A stretch of 64,000 nt of DNA, from the NCBI RefSeq assembly GCF_002056295.1, contig NZ_CP020100.1:3557501-3621500 (forward strand), given 5' to 3'. The notes under the pieces are model-generated. The model was not told the origin of the DNA. It saw only the letters and a list, made by a program, of their open reading frames with translations, and made no database searches. This document shows, piece by piece, positions 58,644 to 64,000 of this stretch. The stretch's first letter is position 1. Each line of letters opens with the position of its first letter. Source of the stretch: Halopseudomonas phragmitis (GTDB taxonomy: Bacteria > Pseudomonadota > Gammaproteobacteria > Pseudomonadales > Pseudomonadaceae). Position numbers and translations under genes: made by a program.

Positions 58644-60422
58644 TCAACGCTGGGCCACGGCCGCCGATTTCGGCAGTTTGAAGGTCCAGAGCATGCCGCC
58701 CTGGTTGAAGTCCTTCACCCGCTCGGCCACTTGGCCACCCCACAGCGGTACCGCGCCACCCCAGCCGGACAGGACAGATACATACTGTTCGCCGTCCATT
58801 TCCCAGGTCACCGGCGAGCCGATTACCCCGGAACCAGTGTTGAATTCCCAGAGCTTCTCGCCGTTCTGGGCGTTGAACGCCATCAGGTAGCCTTCCGGGT
58901 TACCGGTAAATACCAGGTTGCCGGCTGTGCTCAGTACCCCGCCCCACAGCGGTGCCGGGTTCTTCACGCGCCAGATTTCCTTGCCCTGAACCGGGTCGAT
59001 GGCACGCAGGACACCGATGTAGTCGTCATGCAGCGGCTTGATGGTAAAGCCCGCACCCAGATAGGCGGCGCCTTTCTTGTAAGCGGTGCCTTCGTTCCAG
59101 ATGTCCATGCCCCACTCGTTGGAAGGCACATAGAACAGCCCGGTCTGCTGGCTGTAGGACATCGGCATCCAGTTCTTGCCACCCAGGAACGCTGGCGCGC
59201 TGAATACGGTCCGGCCGGCTTCGCCTTCGGCAGTCGGCGCACCTGGACGGTTGCTGTCATCGAACACCGGCCGGCCATTGCGATCCAACCCCTTGGCCCA
59301 GGTGATCTTGTCAACGAATGGGAAGCCACGAATGAACTTGCCGTTAGTACGATCCAGGACGTAGAAGAACCCGTTACGGTCGGCAGTGGCAGCGGCTTTC
59401 ACTTCCTTGCGACCATCGCGGTAGTTGAACGAAATCAGTTCGTTGACACCGTCATAATCCCAGCCGTCGTTCGGGGTGGTCTGGAAGTGCCACTTGATCT
59501 CACCGGTATCCGGGTCGAGTGCCAGACGCGAGGCGGAGTACAGGTTGTCACCACGGCGCATGTGCGAGTTCCAGGGAGCCGGGTTACCAGTACCGAACAG
59601 CAGCAGGTTGGTTTCCGGATCGTAATAGCCGCCCAGCCAGGGTGCCGAGCCGCCGGTCTTCCACAGGTCGCCCGGCCAGGTCTTGTTGGCCTGACCACCG
59701 GAGATACCAGCTTCAACCGCTTTGCCGTCCTTGTAGACATAACCCATGTGACCTTCCACGGTCGGACGGGTCCACAGCAGTTCACCGTTGGTCGGATCAT
59801 AGGCCTCGATCTTGCCGACTACCCCGAACTCGCCACCGGATACCCCGGTGATCAGCTTGCCGTTGATGATCAGTGGTGCGGCGGTAATCGAGTAACCGGC
59901 CTTGTAGTCTTCCACGGTCTTGCGCCAGACCACTCGGCCAGTGTCCTTGTTCAGGGCAACCAGACGCGCATCCAGAGTACCGAAGATCACCAGGTCGCCG
60001 TACAGAGCGACACCCCGGTTGATCACGTCACAGCAGGGCATGATGCCGTCGGGCAGGCGGTGGTCGTATTGCCACAGCTTGCGACCGGTCTTGGCGTCCA
60101 CGGCAAACACCCGCGAATAGGAACCGGTGATATACATCACCCCGTCCTTGATCATCGGCTGGGCTTGCTGGCCGCGTTGTTTTTCACCACCCAGAGAAAA
60201 CGCCCAGACCGGTTGCAGTTGGTCGACGTTGCTGGCGTTGAGCGCGGTCAGCGGGCTGTAACGCTGGCCCTGCAGGCCCATGCCATTGGTGACGATCTGG
60301 TGGGTGGTAGTGGCATCCGTCAGGATGTCTTCATCGGTCACGTTGGCGGCGGCCATGCCAGAGAAAGTCATGGCACTCACCAAGGCGGTGAGGATGAAGG
60401 GCGAGCGTACACGTTGTGTCAT
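58644..60422 (-). CDS. pedH: PQQ-dependent alcohol dehydrogenase, lanthanide (PedH/XoxF) type
   Basis: A 592-residue periplasmic quinoprotein with a signal peptide (to about residue 26). The eight-bladed propeller carries the adjacent cysteines C130-C131 (MPCCDV) over PQQ. The active-site segment is NDGWDYDG: Asp322 is the catalytic base and Asp324, two residues on, is the extra carboxylate that marks lanthanide-dependent alcohol dehydrogenases. The neighbouring paralogue at the right edge has serine there. Order with a binding protein, cytochrome c and the second dehydrogenase is that of the P. putida ped cluster. Symbol assigned from this similarity. Confidence 0.88.
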   Translation of the reverse strand: MTQRVRSPFILTALVSAMTFSGMAAANVTDEDILTDATTTHQIVTNGMGLQGQRYSPLTALNASNVDQLQPVWAFSLGGEKQRGQQAQPMIKDGVMYITGSYSRVFAVDAKTGRKLWQYDHRLPDGIMPCCDVINRGVALYGDLVIFGTLDARLVALNKDTGRVVWRKTVEDYKAGYSITAAPLIINGKLITGVSGGEFGVVGKIEAYDPTNGELLWTRPTVEGHMGYVYKDGKAVEAGISGGQANKTWPGDLWKTGGSAPWLGGYYDPETNLLLFGTGNPAPWNSHMRRGDNLYSASRLALDPDTGEIKWHFQTTPNDGWDYDGVNELISFNYRDGRKEVKAAATADRNGFFYVLDRTNGKFIRGFPFVDKITWAKGLDRNGRPVFDDSNRPGAPTAEGEAGRTVFSAPAFLGGKNWMPMSYSQQTGLFYVPSNEWGMDIWNEGTAYKKGAAYLGAGFTIKPLHDDYIGVLRAIDPVQGKEIWRVKNPAPLWGGVLSTAGNLVFTGNPEGYLMAFNAQNGEKLWEFNTGSGVIGSPVTWEMDGEQYVSVLSGWGGAVPLWGGQVAERVKDFNQGGMLWTFKLPKSAAVAQR

Positions 60423-60556
60423 TGCTGCTACCTCTGAGTGATTGTTGTGTGTTGTTCATGTCAGCGGCGAAACGGGAAATTTTCCTGCTTCTGGCTGTGA
60501 TTCTTCGCCGCGGGGGGCTTGGCAACAATTCAACCCAGGGGTGATTTATCTCATCA

Positions 60557-60567
60557 CTTGGTAGCAG
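60557..60567. promoter_or_regulatory. CTTGGTAGCAG motif upstream of pedH
   Basis: CTTGGTAGCAG lies about 135 bases upstream of the pedH ATG within the dyad CTTGGTA-N4-TACCGAG. A close relative, CTTGGTAGTAG, lies between the cytochrome c and pedE genes (62129-62139). It may be a shared regulator site; this is inference. Confidence 0.3.
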
Positions 60568-60610
60568 TACCGAGCTGGGAGCCACCAGCCAGAGCGGCTG
60601 AATAGCAGGC

Positions 60611-60652
60611 AAAAAAAACCGGCTTGCGTGAGGAGGTGAATACGCAAGCCGG
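60611..60652 (-). terminator. Terminator of the cytochrome c/binding protein genes
   Basis: On the minus strand CCGGCTTGCG, a 14-base loop and CGCAAGCCGG form a perfect ten-base stem followed by eight T residues, 31 bases after the stop at 60683. Confidence 0.9.
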
Positions 60653-60682
60653 CGGCAAATAAAGCCAAGTCACACTATCGAT

Positions 60683-61576
60683 TCAGATATCCTCGTACAG
60701 CCCAGGCCGCATATAGCGCAGGCCATGGCGCGCATAGAGTTCCGCCATGCGACCATCGAGAATCATTTCCTCAGCCACATCTGCCAGCGCATAAGCCAGC
60801 TGGCGGTTGGCTTCATGCACCGCCATACCCAGATCCCAGACCTGCTTGCCCATGCTGGGATAGGCGTTCTCGGTCAGCTGCATGCCGGCATCAGGGTGCT
60901 GGGCCAACAGCCAGTCGATCTCGGCCTGGGTCCCCATGACCGCATGCACTTCACCGTCAATCATGGCCTGAAAAGCCGCACGAACACTGCGATAGTGGCG
61001 AGTCATCTTACTGAGCTGACCGTTCATCACGGTGGTCAGGTAGAACGACGGCACGGTGTCTTCCTCCACCCCGATCGGATGGTACTGGAACACCGAGATG
61101 CTCTTGACCTCCTTGATCTTGCGCGGGTCGTAGGCAGCCTGCCAACGCTCGCGCTGGTAAGGGCCAAACATGTGCACCAGCTCGAAGGCCGGATGCCCCA
61201 GGTCATCGCGCTTGCTGCTGAAGGCCCGGTCATTGGGTACCCGCAGCATCACATCGGCAATCTGCCCGGGGCGCAGATAGTGACCACGCCACAAATGATT
61301 GCGGAAATCGCCGTCGATGCTCTCGTCAGCGACCATCCACTGGATCTCCAGCCGGGTGCCAAGGCCATCGGCTAACGCCTGAGCCAGCTCGACATCGACG
61401 CCGCGGGGGGTATCACCATCCATGAAGCTGTACGGCGGGAAGTCCTGATACAGGGCTACCCGCAGCACACCCGACTCGATGATCTCGTCATATTCGCGGA
61501 TATGGGTAATGTTCAGCGCCTGTGCCGGCAGACATACCAACAGGCACAGCCACAACCAGCATCGCCGCAGGTTCAT
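60683..61576 (-). CDS. Periplasmic substrate-binding protein of the PQQ dehydrogenase cluster (PedG/MxaJ-like)
   Basis: A 297-residue SBP_bac_3-type protein with a signal peptide (cleavage after about residue 20). GVLRVALYQDFPPYSFMDGDTPRGVDVELAQALADGLG is the classic N-terminal lobe. Proteins of this type accompany PQQ alcohol dehydrogenases (MxaJ in methylotrophs, PedG in P. putida) and are thought to help enzyme maturation or activity. It starts three bases after the cytochrome c stop, so the two are one transcript, ended by a strong terminator. Confidence 0.87.
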   Translation of the reverse strand: MNLRRCWLWLCLLVCLPAQALNITHIREYDEIIESGVLRVALYQDFPPYSFMDGDTPRGVDVELAQALADGLGTRLEIQWMVADESIDGDFRNHLWRGHYLRPGQIADVMLRVPNDRAFSSKRDDLGHPAFELVHMFGPYQRERWQAAYDPRKIKEVKSISVFQYHPIGVEEDTVPSFYLTTVMNGQLSKMTRHYRSVRAAFQAMIDGEVHAVMGTQAEIDWLLAQHPDAGMQLTENAYPSMGKQVWDLGMAVHEANRQLAYALADVAEEMILDGRMAELYARHGLRYMRPGLYEDI

Positions 61577-61579
61577 GAC

Positions 61580-62017
61580 TTATTGCTCCACGGCAACGGT
61601 TTCCAGCCAGGTCCGAATGGCCCACAGGGCTTCCTGACTGAGGATATCGGCCATTTTCGGCATATATACCCGGCCATCGCGCACTGCACCGTTGATTACC
61701 CGCTCCTTGTACCACTCGTCGCCGTAATCACCGACCTCAAGGTAGCGCAGGTCCGGGGTCATGCCGCCGGAAATGCCCTCCAGGCCATGGCAGGCTGCAC
61801 AGTTCTGGTTATAGGCTGAAGCCCCGATCCGCACCGCCAGATCATGATCCGGATGCGGCTCGCGGTAGGGATTGCTTTCATGCCACTCATCACCCAGCTT
61901 CTCCAGGCCCTTGGTATCCACCGGCTGGGGAGTCACATCACCATGAGCGAAGGCCTGACCGGCTGCCAGACACAGCCCCAGGGCGGAAACTTTCAGAAGG
62001 TTCTTGTAATGATTCAT
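61580..62017 (-). CDS. Periplasmic cytochrome c, electron acceptor of the PQQ dehydrogenases
   Basis: A 145-residue class I c-type cytochrome with a signal peptide (to about AFA, residue 24). One haem site, CAACH, is followed by the distal methionine region RVYMPKMADILS. It resembles cytochrome c550 (ExaB/PedF), which takes electrons from PQQ ethanol dehydrogenase. MNHYKN at 62017 has GAGGTG upstream. Divergent from pedE. Confidence 0.9.
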   Translation of the reverse strand: MNHYKNLLKVSALGLCLAAGQAFAHGDVTPQPVDTKGLEKLGDEWHESNPYREPHPDHDLAVRIGASAYNQNCAACHGLEGISGGMTPDLRYLEVGDYGDEWYKERVINGAVRDGRVYMPKMADILSQEALWAIRTWLETVAVEQ

Positions 62018-62085
62018 ACTGCTCACCTCGCGGCCGTGTGGTTCACGGAATTTTTTCAAGTGTCGTGACCATGGTAGGAAGCCCC

Positions 62086-62139
62086 GGGTAGTAGCCCAAT
62101 CCTGCTTTGGTGGTCGGGGTTTAGTTCCTTGGTAGTAGA
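62086..62139. promoter_or_regulatory. Repeated GGTAGTAG motifs in the cytochrome c/pedE intergenic region
   Basis: GGGTAGTAG (62086-62094) and TTGGTAGTAG (62130-62139) are direct repeats about 45 bases apart in the 268-base gap between the divergent cytochrome c and pedE genes. A similar motif precedes pedH. They could bind the LuxR-type regulators that control such genes. Confidence 0.35.
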
Positions 62140-62285
62140 TAAATCAGCCTCCCCCGGTGGTTGGCCGTCCAGTGTTATTTTCCTGCGTAGACCGGGTGTT
62201 TTTCCGTTTCTTGATTGAGCCGCGCTCCCGAAGATGAAGGCGAGGCACAGCATTCGCTGACCGCTCAACCAACAGGAAAGATGCC

Positions 62286-64000
62286 ATGACAACAAAAAAC
62301 CAGCACAACCCGAGGCCTGTCGCCCACGCCGTCAGAAGCCTGATTCTTGCTACCAGCCTGGGCCTGGCCAGCGGCGCCGTTCTGGCCAAGCCGGTGACCT
62401 GGGACGACATTGCCAACGATCACCTGACCACCCACGACGTACTGATGTACGGTCTGGGCAACAGCGCCCAACGCTGGAGCCCGCTTAAGCAGGTCAATGC
62501 CGACAACGTGTTTCAGCTCACCCCGGCCTGGTCCTTCTCCTTTGGCGATGAAAAACAGCGCGGCCAGGAATCCCAGGCCCTGGTTCATGACGGCGTGATC
62601 TACGTTACCGGCTCCTATTCACGCATCTTTGCCATCGACGCCCGGACCGGCAAACGCCTGTGGAGTTACGCCCACCGCCTGCCCGATGACATCCGCCCAT
62701 GCTGTGATGTGGTCAACCGCGGCGCCGCCATCTATGGCGACAAGGTGTTCTTCGGCACCCTTGATGCCGGCATCGTAGCCCTGAACAAGGACACCGGCCG
62801 GGTAGTCTGGCGCGAGAAATTCGGCGACCATCGCGCCGGTTACACCATGACCGGCGCACCGACCATCGTCAAAGACAAGAAAACCGGCAAGGTCCTGCTG
62901 ATCCATGGCAGCTCCGGCGATGAATTCGGTATTGTTGGCAAACTGTTTGCCCGCGATCCGGACACCGGCAAGGAAATCTGGATGCGGCCTTTCGTTGAAG
63001 GCCACATGGGTCGGCTGAACGGCAAGGACAGCACACCGACTGGCGACATTAAAGCACCGAGCTGGCCGGACGACCCCAACTCACCGACCGGCAAGGTCGA
63101 GGCCTGGAGTCACGGTGGCGGCGCGCCCTGGCAGAGCGCCAGTTTCGACCCGGAAACCAACACCATCATCGTCGGCGCCGGCAACCCCGCGCCCTGGAAC
63201 GGCTGGGCCAGAACGTCACCAAACGGCAACCCGGCCGACTACGACAGCCTCTACACTTCGGGTCAGGTCGGTGTTGACCCGACCACCGGTGAAGTGAAGT
63301 GGTTCTATCAGCATACCCCCAACGATGCCTGGGATTTCTCCGGTAACAACGAGCTGGTGCTGTTCGACTACAAGGACGCCAAGGGCAAGACCATCAAGGC
63401 CACCGCCCACGCCGACCGCAACGGGTTCTTCTACGTGGTCGATCGCAGCAACGGCAAACTGGTCAATGCCTTCCCGTTCGTCGACGGCATTACCTGGGCC
63501 AGCCACATCGACCTGGAAAGCGGCCGCCCGGTAGAAGTCGAAGGCCAGCGCCCACCCCGCCTGCTACCCGGACAGGAGCGCAGTGAGGCAGTCGAGGTAT
63601 CTCCGCCGTTCCTGGGTGGCAAAAACTGGAACCCCATGGCTTACAGCCAGGACACCGGTCTGTTCTACGTGCCAGCCAATCACTGGAAAGAGGACTACTG
63701 GACCGAGCAGGTCAGCTACAACAAGGGCTCGGCCTACCTGGGCATGGGCTTCCGGATCAAGCGCCTGTATGACGATCACGTTGGCATCCTGCGGGCAATG
63801 AACCCAACTACCGGCAAGGTCGAATGGGAGCATAAGGAACCGCTGCCACTGTGGGCCGGGGTGCTGGCCACTGCCGGAAACCTGGTCTTCACCGGTACCA
63901 GCGACGGCTATTTCAAGGCCTTCGACGCCCGGACTGGCAATGAGCTGTGGCAATTCCAGACCGGCACCGGAATCATCTCGCCGCCGATCACCTGGGAGAT
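62286..64000 (+). CDS. exaA: PQQ-dependent ethanol dehydrogenase, calcium type (3' end beyond window)
   Basis: The first 571 residues are visible. A signal peptide (to about LAK, residue 35) precedes the propeller. The cysteine pair is C139-C140 (RPCCDV). The active-site segment is NDAWDFSG: Asp350 is the catalytic base and Ser352 holds the place where lanthanide enzymes have aspartate, so this is the calcium (ExaA/PedE) type. AGGAAAG stands upstream of ATG 62286. It is divergent from its cytochrome c and runs off the right edge some tens of residues before the expected end. Confidence 0.92.
   Translation, partial: MTTKNQHNPRPVAHAVRSLILATSLGLASGAVLAKPVTWDDIANDHLTTHDVLMYGLGNSAQRWSPLKQVNADNVFQLTPAWSFSFGDEKQRGQESQALVHDGVIYVTGSYSRIFAIDARTGKRLWSYAHRLPDDIRPCCDVVNRGAAIYGDKVFFGTLDAGIVALNKDTGRVVWREKFGDHRAGYTMTGAPTIVKDKKTGKVLLIHGSSGDEFGIVGKLFARDPDTGKEIWMRPFVEGHMGRLNGKDSTPTGDIKAPSWPDDPNSPTGKVEAWSHGGGAPWQSASFDPETNTIIVGAGNPAPWNGWARTSPNGNPADYDSLYTSGQVGVDPTTGEVKWFYQHTPNDAWDFSGNNELVLFDYKDAKGKTIKATAHADRNGFFYVVDRSNGKLVNAFPFVDGITWASHIDLESGRPVEVEGQRPPRLLPGQERSEAVEVSPPFLGGKNWNPMAYSQDTGLFYVPANHWKEDYWTEQVSYNKGSAYLGMGFRIKRLYDDHVGILRAMNPTTGKVEWEHKEPLPLWAGVLATAGNLVFTGTSDGYFKAFDARTGNELWQFQTGTGIISPPITWE

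Overview
The window is chromosomal DNA of a GC-rich gammaproteobacterium of the Pseudomonas type. The grounds are a narK-narK-narGHJI-moaA operon with divergent narXL, a Dnr/NorR/NnrS nitrogen-oxide module, a LiuR-controlled liuABCDE leucine/isovalerate operon, and a pair of PQQ alcohol dehydrogenases arranged like the ped cluster of Pseudomonas putida. The species cannot be fixed from the sequence. No rRNA or tRNA gene was seen.

Layout. 0-5.4 kb: a three-gene flavoprotein/racemase operon cut by the left edge, a divergent PadR regulator, a nitronate monooxygenase-like gene and a small NTF2-fold gene. 5.6-15.1 kb: hemN, norR divergent from ric (three GT-N7-AC boxes plus a sigma-54-like promoter between them), a membrane protein, nnrS, dnr, a ybaN-like gene, and a fused narK1-narK2 gene broken by an in-frame TGA. 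15.2-27.5 kb (minus strand): narK2, usp, narK1, narG, narH, narJ, narI, a parvulin gene and moaA, driven from an intergenic region with an FNR box, NarL heptamers and an IHF site; narXL runs the other way to 30.3 kb. 30.3-34.7 kb: a DGC-domain gene, moeA, moaB, moaE, moaD and moaC, split by palindromic repeats that surround a GIY-YIG nuclease gene. 34.8-35.6 kb: a tandem array of the same repeats. 35.6-40.6 kb: an acyl-CoA dehydrogenase behind a perfect FNR box, an integron-type gene cassette with its own attC carrying a DUF4238 gene, and acs. 40.8-50.3 kb: liuR, a MITE-like inverted repeat, the liuABCDE operon and an acetoacetyl-CoA synthetase. 50.3-58.5 kb: HPP-family membrane protein, phhB, a truncated MFS remnant, two pirins, mnmC, TSUP permease, YheU-like protein and a serine hydrolase. 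58.6-64 kb: a PQQ dehydrogenase with the lanthanide-type D-x-D signature, a periplasmic binding protein, cytochrome c, and a calcium-type PQQ dehydrogenase cut by the right edge.

How it fits together. The nar genes respire nitrate, the moa/moe genes make their molybdenum cofactor, hemN supplies anaerobic haem, and Dnr, NorR, NarXL and an ANR/Dnr-type regulator control them. Ric and NnrS belong to the response to nitric oxide. No nir, nor or nos structural genes lie in the window. The liu genes with acetoacetyl-CoA synthetase and acs route leucine or isovalerate carbon to acetyl-CoA. The ped-like genes oxidise alcohols in the periplasm.

The most unusual items are the two-stem palindromic repeat family with an embedded GIY-YIG gene, the solitary integron cassette, the TGA-broken NarK fusion, and the FNR box in front of an acyl-CoA dehydrogenase.
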